A program made the position numbers and the translations under genes. 51,345 nucleotides of DNA from Candidatus Epulonipiscium sp. (lineage in GTDB: Bacteria > Bacillota > Clostridia > Lachnospirales > Defluviitaleaceae): contig JAAYML010000054.1 of assembly GCA_012521395.1 (NCBI GenBank), forward strand, positions 1 through 51,345, read 5' to 3'. The notes under the pieces were generated by a model. It was given only the letters and a program-made list of their open reading frames with translations, was not told the DNA's origin and did no database searches. Below, piece after piece: positions 17,955 through 26,673 of the stretch. Numbering within the stretch: position 1 is the stretch's first letter; every line of letters begins with the position of its first letter.

Positions 17955-18816
17955 TTTGGAAATAATGAATATGTCTCTTTTTGAAGGGGAAGAGATTACG
18001 GCTAATCAAGTGATAGAAAGTGCGCAGGCGCTTCCTTTTATGAATGATAAAAGATTAGTTATTATAAAAAATTCTGGTTTTTTTACTGCAAAAAGAAAAA
18101 AAGAAGCAGAGCTAATACTTCAATTTTTAGATGACATTCCACCTTTTATTTGTCTTGTTTTTGCAGAAGAAAATGTTGATAAAAAGAATAAATTATATAA
18201 AAAGTTAAGTCAAATGAAAGCTGTTGTAGAATTTCAATTTCCAAAAGAGCAGGATTTGTTAAACTGGATTGAGAAAAAATTTAAAAAATACAACAAAGAA
18301 ATTGATAGAAGGACTTCTCTTCACTTAGTCAGAACCGTCGGGAGATCAATGATAGATCTGGAAAATGAAATCAATAAATTAATAGCCTATAAGGAAGATA
18401 AGATTAATATTGAAGATATCGACAAGATTTGTGTAAAATCTTTAGAAGCTCATATCTTTGATTTGCTTAAGGCAATTGGTTATAAAAAAACAGATGAAGC
18501 CTTGCAGATTTATGTAAATCTTATTCGTAATAAAGAAGCACCTATTAAAATACTTACCATGCTGACAAGGCAAATTCGTTTGATTTTACAGGTGAAATAT
18601 CTGTCTGAGCAAGGCTATAATGCGAAAAAAATCACAGAAACCATACAAGAAGCCTTTTTTGTTGTCAATGAATGTTTAAAACAAGCTCAACTTTTTAGCA
18701 TGGATCAATTAAAACAAGGACTTAAAGCTTGTTTAGAGGCGGATCTCGCCTCAAAGACCGGGAAGATGGATCCCGGTTTGGCTGTTGAAGTTTTAATTAT
18801 TGAATTTAATAAATAA
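17830..18816 (+). CDS. holA: DNA polymerase III delta subunit
   Basis: A 328-residue clamp-loader delta subunit that opens the beta clamp. The N-terminus (ITLKEELK, YLFYGEERYLLNYY) and the family-type central region LPFMNDKRLVIIKNSGFF are visible, with the C-terminal collar domain after about residue 210. The ATG at 17830 is preferred: TAGGGG is 8 bases upstream, while ATG 17824 is only 2 away. The first 42 codons lie inside the comEC frame in another phase. The order comEC-holA-rpsT is common in Firmicutes. Confidence 0.94.
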   Translation: MITLKEELKKNIFRSVYLFYGEERYLLNYYLGEIQKKLIPGDLEIMNMSLFEGEEITANQVIESAQALPFMNDKRLVIIKNSGFFTAKRKKEAELILQFLDDIPPFICLVFAEENVDKKNKLYKKLSQMKAVVEFQFPKEQDLLNWIEKKFKKYNKEIDRRTSLHLVRTVGRSMIDLENEINKLIAYKEDKINIEDIDKICVKSLEAHIFDLLKAIGYKKTDEALQIYVNLIRNKEAPIKILTMLTRQIRLILQVKYLSEQGYNAKKITETIQEAFFVVNECLKQAQLFSMDQLKQGLKACLEADLASKTGKMDPGLAVEVLIIEFNK

Positions 18817-18821
18817 AAAAT

Positions 18822-18846
18822 AAACCGTCCCTGTGGACGGTTTTTA
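18822..18846. terminator. Bidirectional terminator between holA and rpsT
   Basis: Perfect 9-bp GC-containing stem 18822-18830 with 18835-18843, 4-base loop, A-run on the left and T-run on the right. It serves both convergent genes. Confidence 0.88.
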
Positions 18847-19113
18847 TTATGCACCGATACTATTAACAAGTTTTGCTAAGCTGGATTTTTTACGTGCACC
18901 ATTATTTTTATGGAAAACACCCTTAGATACTGCTTTGTCAATTTCTTTAGCAGCAAGGGCATAAGCAGCTTTTGCCTGTTCTAAATTACCTTCATTCACT
19001 GCCAATACAACTTTTTTTATAGCTGTTTTAACTTTTGATTTAATAATACGGTTTCTTAAGGTTCGTTTTTCTATGATTTTAATTCTCTTTTTTGCTGATT
19101 TAATATTTGCCAT
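18847..19113 (-). CDS. rpsT: Small-subunit ribosomal protein S20
   Basis: An 88-residue bS20 that binds the 5' domain of 16S rRNA. The start MANIKSAKKRIK, the highly basic helices and the KGVFHKNNGARKKS region are diagnostic. An AGGAGGTG ribosome site lies upstream on the minus strand. Its leader, reaching to about 19200, has a possible TATAAT (minus strand, 19201-19206) but no convincing -35 box. It is convergent with holA and divergent from gpr. Confidence 0.97.
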   Translation of the reverse strand: MANIKSAKKRIKIIEKRTLRNRIIKSKVKTAIKKVVLAVNEGNLEQAKAAYALAAKEIDKAVSKGVFHKNNGARKKSSLAKLVNSIGA

Positions 19114-19315
19114 CTTGTCACCTCCTCATATTCTAACCATGTGGAATGAGACACTTTCAGTATGGGGAATACCTACTTATAGTTTAGTTCAGTCAAACAC
19201 ATTATATTCTAATCTAAAATAATAAATAAGTCAATGAATATAAGAAAAATAACTGGAAAAAATACTTTTATGTCGCAATATCATATCTTTTATTAAAGAA
19301 CAGGGAGTTGGTAAT

Positions 19316-20329
19316 ATGTCAGAAAAATCAAAAGAATTGGAAGCACCAGTATTTAATATCCGTACTGACTTAGCAATAGAGACCAGGGAAATGATAAGAA
19401 AAGAACAGGATGTAGAAATTCCTGGCGTTAAAGTAAACATAGAAGAAGACAGGGAAAAACAGATTAAAGTGAGTTGGGTTGAAGTATTGGATGCTGAAGG
19501 AGAAAAGCAGATGGGCAAACCAGTAGGTAATTATGTTACCATTGAAAGTCCCATGATGAAAGAAAATGATATCGATGCCCATGAAGAAATTATTAAAATA
19601 TTAGCAAAACAACTGGTCAAAATTTTAAATTTAGATGACGATGCCTTTATTCTTGTGGTGGGTCTGGGCAATTGGAACATTACGCCAGATGCCCTTGGTC
19701 CCAAAGTAGTGTCAAAAATTTTCGTGACACGTCATTTGTTGGATCATATTCCTGAACAGGTGGATGAATCCGTTCGTCCTGTAAGTGCTATTGCTCCTGG
19801 TGTAATGGGTTTAACAGGCATCGAAACCAGTGAAATCATTGAAGGGGTTGTCAAAAAAATAAAGCCGGATCTGGTGATTGCGATTGATGCCCTGGCTTCC
19901 AGGAAAACCAGTCGTGTTAATACAACTATTCAAATTGCAGATACTGGAGTACATCCTGGTTCAGGCGTTGGAAACAGTCGCAGGGGATTAAATGAAGAAA
20001 CTTTAGGCGTTCCTGTTATTGCTCTTGGAGTACCTACGGTCGTTGATGCAGCAACTTTGGTTAATGATACAATGGATCATTTAATTGATGCCATGTTAAA
20101 AGAGGCTAATCCTGATAAAGAGTTTTATAAAATGTTAAAAAATCTGAATGAGCAGGAAAAATACCAGCTCATCAGAGAAGTATTAAATCCTTATGTTGGA
20201 AATTTATTTGTTACACCTAAAGAAATTGACAGTGTTATTGACAGACTGGCCAATATTATTGCCAATGCAATCAATATTGCCCTTCATCCCGGAATTGATT
20301 TAAAAGATATTAACCGCTTTACTTATTAA
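19316..20329 (+). CDS. gpr: Spore germination protease GPR
   Basis: A 337-residue A25-family protease that degrades small acid-soluble spore proteins on germination. The family blocks are present: NIRTDLAIE near the N-terminus, EIPGVK, the NITPDALGP block carrying a conserved active-site aspartate, and AIDALASR with a second one. The family is made as a zymogen in the forespore. AGGGAG lies about 8 bases before the ATG. I found no clear sigmaG promoter match in the 202-base gap upstream, though TGAATA at 19235 resembles a -35 element. It is followed by spoIIP as in Bacillus. Confidence 0.96.
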   Translation: MSEKSKELEAPVFNIRTDLAIETREMIRKEQDVEIPGVKVNIEEDREKQIKVSWVEVLDAEGEKQMGKPVGNYVTIESPMMKENDIDAHEEIIKILAKQLVKILNLDDDAFILVVGLGNWNITPDALGPKVVSKIFVTRHLLDHIPEQVDESVRPVSAIAPGVMGLTGIETSEIIEGVVKKIKPDLVIAIDALASRKTSRVNTTIQIADTGVHPGSGVGNSRRGLNEETLGVPVIALGVPTVVDAATLVNDTMDHLIDAMLKEANPDKEFYKMLKNLNEQEKYQLIREVLNPYVGNLFVTPKEIDSVIDRLANIIANAINIALHPGIDLKDINRFTY

Positions 20330-20338
20330 TTATCATAT

Positions 20339-20400
20339 AATTCCCCCTTCTTTAATAATATATATAATATCAATTCATATTATTGGGGGGCAATTTTTTT
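20339..20400 (+). terminator. Terminator-like hairpin overlapping the start region of spoIIP
   Basis: C5 at 20343-20347 can pair with the G-run at 20385-20390, and AATAATA at 20354-20360 pairs perfectly with TATTATT at 20378-20384. A T-run follows at 20394-20400. The G-run is also the ribosome binding site of spoIIP, and the TTG start begins inside the T-run. It may attenuate transcription after gpr and also mask spoIIP translation. Confidence 0.45.
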
Positions 20401-21685
20401 GGTTAGGATTCATACAATCAGTTTAAAAAAAATTAAGACACAATTATGGATTGGCCTGCTTTTACTTCTTGTAATAGGTATTATTAAGCTGCAAGAAGAT
20501 AAAAAGCTTACAGGTGATATTCATTTGGACAGGCAGATTACAAAATATCTGAAGGACCAAACTTTAGATTCAAGGACTTACAAGAAAATACTGGAGGAAA
20601 CAATACCTTACGTAGAAGACTATTCAAATCTTGGACATCCTTCCGAAAGTGTTTTTTCCAAATCTTTTTTACTATTTACGGGGATTCACTGGGATAATTT
20701 AAACAGCATTATAGAAATTATTATCCCAACGGCAAAGTATTTTAATATCTATAGTCAGGAATATGCTCAAAATATCGCAGAAATAGAAGGAAATTTTGAA
20801 GAGTATAAAAATAATTCTTCAATCATTCAAGATGAAGAAGACTATTATCTTATAGAAGAAGAAAGTACAGAGCATCCTGATTTTGCAGGTATTAAATATA
20901 GCAGAGAACAATTGTCAGATATTAATTTTTTGCAAAAAAACTTATATAATTTTGAGGGGAATTTAGTTTTAACTCAAAAAGAATTACCTGCGGTTAATCT
21001 TATCAACAAAGATTTAACAATAGAGAAAAAAAACAATCAGCCTCAAATTCTTATTTTTCATACCCATTCCCAGGAAGCATATTCAGACAGTAGTCCGGGA
21101 GATTTAGACAAAGGAGTTGTCGGACTTGGGGAAAAATTGGCTAAAGAACTTCATGAAAGATATGGAGTCGGCGTACTACATCACAAAGGACAATATGATG
21201 TGGTTAATGGAAAAATAATGAGAGAAGGCAGTTATGAACGGATGGAACCTGCTTTGAGAAAAATTTTAAAGGATAATCCTTCAATTGAAGTGGTAATAGA
21301 CATACACAGGGATGGACTTCCGGATGACGTCCGCTTGGTGACGAATATTAATGGAAAGCCAACCGCCAAAGTGATGTTTGTCAATGGGATATGTAAAACC
21401 ATGCTTAACAATAAGCTGGTTGACATTAAAAGTCTTCCCAATCCTTATATTGAAGAAAATTTAGCTTTCAGTTTGCAGATGCAGCTTAAAGGGAATGAGT
21501 TGTACCCGGGGTTGCTTAGAAAAATTTATATTAAGCCTTATCGTTATTCCTTACATATGTGTCCGAAAAGTTTAATGATAGAAGTTGGAGCAAATACCAA
21601 TACCTACGAGGAAGCAGAAAATGCCATAGAGCCTTTATGTGAAATTCTGGCGGAAGTTTTAGGACTTGAAGAATCAAACTATTGA
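20399..21685 (+). CDS. spoIIP: Stage II sporulation protein P
   Basis: A 428-residue cell-wall hydrolase, amidase and endopeptidase, that works with SpoIID and SpoIIM to thin septal peptidoglycan during engulfment. One membrane segment lies at about residues 14-31. The catalytic domain (about 200-425) has the HTHSQEAY motif, a DIHRDG motif and the MIEVGANTNT motif, all characteristic of the SpoIIP family. The start is TTG at 20399, with GGGGGG 8 bases upstream. The gene order gpr-spoIIP matches Bacillus and many clostridia. Confidence 0.95.
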   Translation: MVRIHTISLKKIKTQLWIGLLLLLVIGIIKLQEDKKLTGDIHLDRQITKYLKDQTLDSRTYKKILEETIPYVEDYSNLGHPSESVFSKSFLLFTGIHWDNLNSIIEIIIPTAKYFNIYSQEYAQNIAEIEGNFEEYKNNSSIIQDEEDYYLIEEESTEHPDFAGIKYSREQLSDINFLQKNLYNFEGNLVLTQKELPAVNLINKDLTIEKKNNQPQILIFHTHSQEAYSDSSPGDLDKGVVGLGEKLAKELHERYGVGVLHHKGQYDVVNGKIMREGSYERMEPALRKILKDNPSIEVVIDIHRDGLPDDVRLVTNINGKPTAKVMFVNGICKTMLNNKLVDIKSLPNPYIEENLAFSLQMQLKGNELYPGLLRKIYIKPYRYSLHMCPKSLMIEVGANTNTYEEAENAIEPLCEILAEVLGLEESNY

Positions 21686-21710
21686 GCCTTAAGTTGGCCT
21701 GTGTTATAAT
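21682..21710 (+). promoter_or_regulatory. Promoter of lepA-hemW
   Basis: TTGAGC at 21682-21687, 17-base spacer, TATAAT at 21705-21710. The -35 box overlaps the spoIIP stop codon. Transcription would start near 21717, leaving a 130-base leader. Confidence 0.65.
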
Positions 21711-21746
21711 ATATCGAAGTATTAAAAATATGATATAACCTTGGAT

Positions 21747-21784
21747 AATACAAGTAGCTTTTAACTACTTGTATTCCCCTTTTA
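21747..21784 (+). terminator. Hairpin in the lepA leader, possible terminator or attenuator
   Basis: Perfect 11-bp stem 21747-21757 with 21765-21775, 7-base loop, followed by CCCCTTTT. It could end spoIIP transcripts, but it lies downstream of the lepA promoter, so it may also act as an attenuator. The interrupted T-run makes it moderate in strength. Confidence 0.55.
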
Positions 21785-21846
21785 TTGGAAAAGTCTGTTT
21801 TCTTTATAGATTTGCTTTTAGATTATGGTAAGGAGGAACACATTAT

Positions 21847-23655
21847 ATGGTCCTTTCTAAACAGGAAAGAACTCGAAATTTTTGTATTATTGCTCATATT
21901 GATCATGGAAAGTCTACTTTGGCGGATCGTATAATTCAAAAGACAGGTTTATTAACGGAAAGAGAAATGCAGGATCAAATATTGGACAATATGGATTTGG
22001 AAAGGGAACGGGGAATAACGATAAAATCACAGGCCGTAAGATTGGTATATAAAGCAGAAGATGGAGAAGAATACATATTTAATCTGATTGATACACCCGG
22101 CCATGTCGATTTTAATTATGAGGTTTCCAGGAGCCTGGCAGCGTGTGAAGGTGCTGTTTTAGTTGTAGATGCAGCCCAGGGGATTGAGGCACAAACTTTG
22201 GCTAATGTCTATTTGGCAATAGAGCATAATTTAGAAATTGTCCCCGTCATTAATAAAATTGATTTACCCAGTGCAAATCCCGAAAATGCAAAAAGAGAAA
22301 TTGAGGATATCATAGGAATTCCTGCAGAAGATGCCCCTTTGATTTCAGCTAAAATGGGCATCAATATAGAAGCTGTTTTAGAGAAAATTGTAAAAGAGAT
22401 TCCAAGTCCGCAAGGTGATGAAAATGCACCTTTAAAGGCATTAATTTTTGATTCTGTATATGATTCTTATAAAGGCGTTATTGCCTTTATAAGAATCAAA
22501 GAAGGCAAAATAAAAAAAGATATGCGGATTAGAATGATGTCTACGGGAAAAGAATTTGAAGTTAATGAAGTTGGCGTTTTTGGTCCGGGCCAATTTATTG
22601 TAACGAATGAATTAACGGCTGGAGATGTAGGTTATATTACGGCCAGCATAAAAAATGTAAAAGATTCCAGAGTAGGAGATACCATTACCGATGCAGATAA
22701 TCCAGCCTCTGAGCCTTTGCCAGGGTATAAGAAAGTTAATCCCATGGTTTATTGCGGTATGTATCCGGCAGATGGGGCAAAATATGAAGATTTAAGAGAA
22801 GCTTTAGAAAAACTTCAATTAAATGATGCGGCTTTAGTATTTGAACCAGAAAACTCTGTTGCTTTAGGTTTTGGTTTTAGATGTGGTTTTTTAGGTTTGC
22901 TGCATATGGAAATTATTCAGGAACGTTTAGAAAGAGAATATAATTTAGACCTGGTGACGACTGCACCCAGCGTTATATATAAAGTGCATAAAACCAATGA
23001 TGAAATCATTGAATTGTCTAATCCAACGGATTTACCGGATCCTTCGGAAATAAAATATATGGAAGAACCCGTTGTTAAGGCAGAGATTATTGTTCCTACG
23101 GAATATATTGGTTCAGTCATGGAACTATGCCAGGAAAGACGGGGAGAATACATTGGAATGGACTATCTTGAAGAGACCAGGGCTGTACTGACTTATCATC
23201 TGCCCCTTAATGAAATTATCTATGATTTTTTTGATGCATTAAAATCAAGAACCAGGGGTTATGCTTCTTTTGATTATGAATTAATTGGCTATCAGGAATC
23301 TGACCTGGTTAAGTTAGATATTTTGGTTAACAGAGAAGTAGTTGATGCCTTAAGTTTTATTGTTCATAAGGACAAAGCTTATGAACGGGGCAGAAAAATT
23401 GCAGAAAAATTAAAGCAGGAAATACCAAGGCATTTATTTGAAATTCCTATTCAGGCGGCTATTGGCAATAAAATTATTGCAAGAGAAACCATTAGTGCTT
23501 TAAGAAAAGACGTCTTAGCAAAATGTTACGGGGGAGACATTACCCGTAAGAAAAAGCTTTTGGAAAAGCAAAAAGAAGGAAAGAAAAGAATGCGTCAGAT
23601 TGGCAGTGTAGAAGTTCCTCAATCTGCTTTTATGAGTGTTTTAAAATTGGAGTAG
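21847..23655 (+). CDS. lepA: Elongation factor 4
   Basis: A 602-residue translational GTPase of normal LepA length. G motifs are AHIDHGKST (P-loop), the RGITIKSQ switch, DTPGH and NKIDLP. The C-terminal LepA-specific domain includes [16 protein letters not shown] and [13 protein letters not shown]. LepA influences initiation and back-translocation on stalled ribosomes. An AAGGAGGA site lies before the ATG. hemW follows after 5 bases, the usual Firmicute pairing. Confidence 0.98.
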   Translation: MVLSKQERTRNFCIIAHIDHGKSTLADRIIQKTGLLTEREMQDQILDNMDLERERGITIKSQAVRLVYKAEDGEEYIFNLIDTPGHVDFNYEVSRSLAACEGAVLVVDAAQGIEAQTLANVYLAIEHNLEIVPVINKIDLPSANPENAKREIEDIIGIPAEDAPLISAKMGINIEAVLEKIVKEIPSPQGDENAPLKALIFDSVYDSYKGVIAFIRIKEGKIKKDMRIRMMSTGKEFEVNEVGVFGPGQFIVTNELTAGDVGYITASIKNVKDSRVGDTITDADNPASEPLPGYKKVNPMVYCGMYPADGAKYEDLREALEKLQLNDAALVFEPENSVALGFGFRCGFLGLLHMEIIQERLEREYNLDLVTTAPSVIYKVHKTNDEIIELSNPTDLPDPSEIKYMEEPVVKAEIIVPTEYIGSVMELCQERRGEYIGMDYLEETRAVLTYHLPLNEIIYDFFDALKSRTRGYASFDYELIGYQESDLVKLDILVNREVVDALSFIVHKDKAYERGRKIAEKLKQEIPRHLFEIPIQAAIGNKIIARETISALRKDVLAKCYGGDITRKKKLLEKQKEGKKRMRQIGSVEVPQSAFMSVLKLE

Positions 23656-23660
23656 AGCCT

Positions 23661-24800
23661 ATGGACAAATGTGTAGGATTATATATTCATATACCTTTTT
23701 GTAAAGCAAAATGTTATTATTGTGATTTCACTTCTTTCGACAATCAAAATGAAAAGATGGCTCCCTATGTTTTTGCTTTATGCGAAGAAATAAAGCAATA
23801 TGGGGAAATTCTTCAAGACAGGCAAGTGGATACGATTTTTATAGGAGGAGGAACCCCAACCGTTCTTCCTCTTGCTTTATTGGAGAAAATATTAAAAAAT
23901 CTGAAGGAAAATTTTAAAATAGAATCTTCTTTTGAATTTACTGTAGAAAGTAATCCGGGTACCTTAAACAAAGAACTGCTCTATTTACTGAAAGAATATC
24001 GTGTGAACCGTTTGAGTATGGGGCTTCAGGCCACTCAAAATAAGATTTTAAAAAGTCTTGGCAGGATTCATAGTCTGGAAGATTTTTATAACAATTATCA
24101 CTTGGCCAGACAAATGGGCTATCAAAACATCAATGTAGACTTAATTTTTTCTCTTCCTGACCAGACTAAAAAAGAATGGGCCGATACTTTAAAATATATC
24201 ATAAAAAGCGAACCAGAACATATTTCTTGTTATAGCTTAATTATTGAAGAAAACAGCTATTTCGGAAGATTAAAAAAAGAAGGTAAGCTAAAAGAAGCTT
24301 CCGATGAGCTAGATAGAGAATTGTACCATTATGCAAGAAAAATCTTAACAGAAAATAAATATCATCACTATGAAATTTCGAATTTTTCCAAAAAAGGATT
24401 TGAAAGCAGGCATAATATGAATTGTTGGAAATACAAGCCTTATGTAGGAATGGGTCTGGGAGCTCATTCTTTTATAAATGGTCAGCGTTATCACAATAGC
24501 TATAATTTAGATAAATATATTCAAAGTCAAGGAAAAATCGAGAGCATTAAAGAAGAAATTGAAAGCATTCCTTTAACTATGCAATATGGAGAGTATATTT
24601 TTTTGGGCCTGCGTCTTACTGAAGGGATATCGATAAAAGACTTTGAAAGCCAATTTAATATTTCCTTTCATGCACTTTTTGGAGAAAAGGTCAAAAAGCT
24701 TATTGAAGAAGGACTTTTAATAAAAAAACAAGACCGTATTCAATTGAGCCTGAAAGGGCTGGATTTAGCCAATATCGTATTTGCAGAATTTTTACCATAA
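23661..24800 (+). CDS. hemW: HemW radical SAM protein (heme chaperone)
   Basis: A 379-residue member of the HemN/HemW group. The cluster motif is Cys14-x3-Cys18-x2-Cys21 followed by DF. The GGGTP block (about residue 58) binds SAM, and a conserved GLGAHSF motif is near 270. It lacks the extra N-terminal cysteine and insertions of true coproporphyrinogen dehydrogenase HemN, so a heme-transfer role is more likely than tetrapyrrole synthesis. The coupling to lepA is conserved. The hrcA promoter starts 17 bases after its stop. Confidence 0.94.
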   Translation: MDKCVGLYIHIPFCKAKCYYCDFTSFDNQNEKMAPYVFALCEEIKQYGEILQDRQVDTIFIGGGTPTVLPLALLEKILKNLKENFKIESSFEFTVESNPGTLNKELLYLLKEYRVNRLSMGLQATQNKILKSLGRIHSLEDFYNNYHLARQMGYQNINVDLIFSLPDQTKKEWADTLKYIIKSEPEHISCYSLIIEENSYFGRLKKEGKLKEASDELDRELYHYARKILTENKYHHYEISNFSKKGFESRHNMNCWKYKPYVGMGLGAHSFINGQRYHNSYNLDKYIQSQGKIESIKEEIESIPLTMQYGEYIFLGLRLTEGISIKDFESQFNISFHALFGEKVKKLIEEGLLIKKQDRIQLSLKGLDLANIVFAEFLP

Positions 24801-24816
24801 ATAATTAAATAATATC

Positions 24817-24845
24817 TTGACAAATGTTGTTTTGAATGGTATTTT
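24817..24845 (+). promoter_or_regulatory. SigmaA promoter of the hrcA-grpE-dnaK operon
   Basis: TTGACA at 24817-24822, 17-base spacer, TATTTT at 24840-24845. The expected start near 24852 places the CIRCE operator at about +5. Confidence 0.85.
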
Positions 24846-24855
24846 ATTTGTGAAG

Positions 24856-24882
24856 TTAGCACTCGAGCTAATAGAGTGCTAA
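24856..24882 (+). promoter_or_regulatory. CIRCE operator (HrcA binding site)
   Basis: Perfect consensus inverted repeat TTAGCACTC (24856-24864), 9-base spacer, GAGTGCTAA (24874-24882). HrcA bound here represses the operon; heat stress relieves it when GroEL is titrated. Confidence 0.98.
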
Positions 24883-24902
24883 CAACTAAGGGGGGAAACC
24901 TG

Positions 24903-25949
24903 ATGGATTTTGAAATGAATTTAGATGAAAGAAAAATTAAGATATTAAAAGCAATCATTAAAGATTACATACTTACTGGGGAACCTGTAGGTTCCAGAAC
25001 GATTTCTAAAAAATATGAATTGGGTGTAAGTTCTGCGACGATTAGAAACGAAATGTCTGATTTAGAAGAATGGGGTTTTATTATTCAACCTCATACTTCT
25101 GCTGGCCGAATACCTTCTGACAAAGGTTATCGCTTGTATGTAGATAAATTGATGGAATATCAAGCGATAGAAGATGATCAGCTTAGATTATTTGAAAGAA
25201 CATTAGAACAAAAAATTGATCAAATCGATGAATTAATGATGGAAGTTGCTAAATTGATTTCTTATTTTACGAACTATACTTCCATGGTATCATCTCCTCA
25301 AATTCAGAAAACAAAATTAAAACATATGCAGTTGATCCCCTTAGATAAAAGATCAGTTATGTTAATTATTGTGACCAATGCCAATATTGTTACAAACAAT
25401 GTGATCAGAATGGATGTGCCTGCTGATCAGGATACACTTAACATTTTATCCAATATGCTTAATGAATCTTTAAGAGGACTTACCATTGAAGAGATTAATC
25501 TTCCATTAATACAAAGTTTAAAATTAAAAATGGGTATCTATGGAGAAATTGTGAATTCAATTCTTGATGCCATTGATCATACTATTCAAAGGAAAAATAC
25601 ACCAGATATATATCTGAGTGGTACCAAGAATTTATTAAACTTCCCTGAGTTTGGAGATTTAGTAAAAACAAAACAGATTTTTCATACCTTAGAAGAAAAA
25701 GAACTGTTAGCTTCCCTTTTATCTAAAGCAGCCAATGATGGCATTAAAATCATTATTGGCCAGGAAAACGAAATCGATGAAATGAAACATTGCAGTATTA
25801 TTACTGCTTCATATGAAATTGATGGAAAAACCGTAGGAACGATTGGTGTCATAGGTCCTACGAGAATGGAATATAGTAAAGCTGTTTCAATTTTGTCTTA
25901 TATTTCTAGAAATTTAGATAAGTTGCTTAAAAAAATATCTGATGGATAA
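24903..25949 (+). CDS. hrcA: Heat-inducible repressor HrcA
   Basis: A 348-residue repressor of the CIRCE regulon. The winged helix (about residues 8-80) has EPVGSRTISKKY, SSATIRNEMSDLEE and TSAGRIPSDKGYR, all family hallmarks. The GAF-like domain follows. The ATG at 24903 is chosen because the G-rich ribosome site AAGGGGGG ends 7 bases before it. An upstream GTG in frame lies within the CIRCE right arm and is unlikely. It represses its own operon through the operator 21 bases upstream. Confidence 0.97.
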   Translation: MDFEMNLDERKIKILKAIIKDYILTGEPVGSRTISKKYELGVSSATIRNEMSDLEEWGFIIQPHTSAGRIPSDKGYRLYVDKLMEYQAIEDDQLRLFERTLEQKIDQIDELMMEVAKLISYFTNYTSMVSSPQIQKTKLKHMQLIPLDKRSVMLIIVTNANIVTNNVIRMDVPADQDTLNILSNMLNESLRGLTIEEINLPLIQSLKLKMGIYGEIVNSILDAIDHTIQRKNTPDIYLSGTKNLLNFPEFGDLVKTKQIFHTLEEKELLASLLSKAANDGIKIIIGQENEIDEMKHCSIITASYEIDGKTVGTIGVIGPTRMEYSKAVSILSYISRNLDKLLKKISDG

Positions 25950-25976
25950 TATCATAAGAAGAAAAGGGTGTGTCAA

Positions 25977-26639
25977 GTGGAAGAAAGACAAAAAAATGAT
26001 CATTTCGATCAGGAAGAAATAAAAGATGAAGATATCATAGAAGATACAGAAGTCTTAAATGAAGATACGAAAGATAATGAAAAAAATGACGACAGCAAGC
26101 CGTCCAACGAAGATTTAGAAGAAGCTTCTGTAGAATCAGCAGAAGCCTCAGATGAAGAGCTGAAGGAAGAAACTGACATAGACGAAATGAAAAAATTGCT
26201 TCAGGAAAAAGAAAATCAATGCGCCGATTTGTTAGACAGACTGCAAAGGACTATGGCTGAGTTTGATAACTTCAGAAAACGGACAATAAAAGAAAAAACC
26301 AGTTTGTTTGATGATGGTGTCAGGAGCACTATCGAGCAAATACTGCCAGTTATAGATAATTTTGAAAGAGCTCTGTCTTCCAATACTACGGAAGATGAAA
26401 GTAATCCTTATCTTCAAGGCATGGAAATGATTTACAGACAATTTAAAGATATTTTAGCTGCCATAGGCGTAGAAGAGATAAAAACGATAGGGGAAAAATT
26501 TAACCCCGATTTTCACAATGCGGTGACGCATATTGAAGATGAAGCCTATGGAGAAAATGAAATTGTTGAAGAATTTCAAAAAGGATACATCTATAAGGAT
26601 AAAGTTATCCGATACAGTATGGTTAAAGTGGCCAATTAA
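25977..26639 (+). CDS. grpE: GrpE nucleotide exchange factor
   Basis: A 220-residue co-chaperone that releases ADP from DnaK. The long acidic, low-complexity N-terminus (about 1-70) is followed by the coiled-coil dimer region (about 72-120, DRLQRTMAEFDNFRKRT) and the beta-domain ending with GYIYKDKVIRYSMVKVA. The GTG at 25977 lies 9 bases after AAGGG; the GTG at 25968 directly abuts that site and is less likely. It is the second gene of the CIRCE operon. Confidence 0.96.
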   Translation: MEERQKNDHFDQEEIKDEDIIEDTEVLNEDTKDNEKNDDSKPSNEDLEEASVESAEASDEELKEETDIDEMKKLLQEKENQCADLLDRLQRTMAEFDNFRKRTIKEKTSLFDDGVRSTIEQILPVIDNFERALSSNTTEDESNPYLQGMEMIYRQFKDILAAIGVEEIKTIGEKFNPDFHNAVTHIEDEAYGENEIVEEFQKGYIYKDKVIRYSMVKVAN

Positions 26640-26673
26640 TAAAGACAACGAATTGATTTAAGGAGGAAATAAT

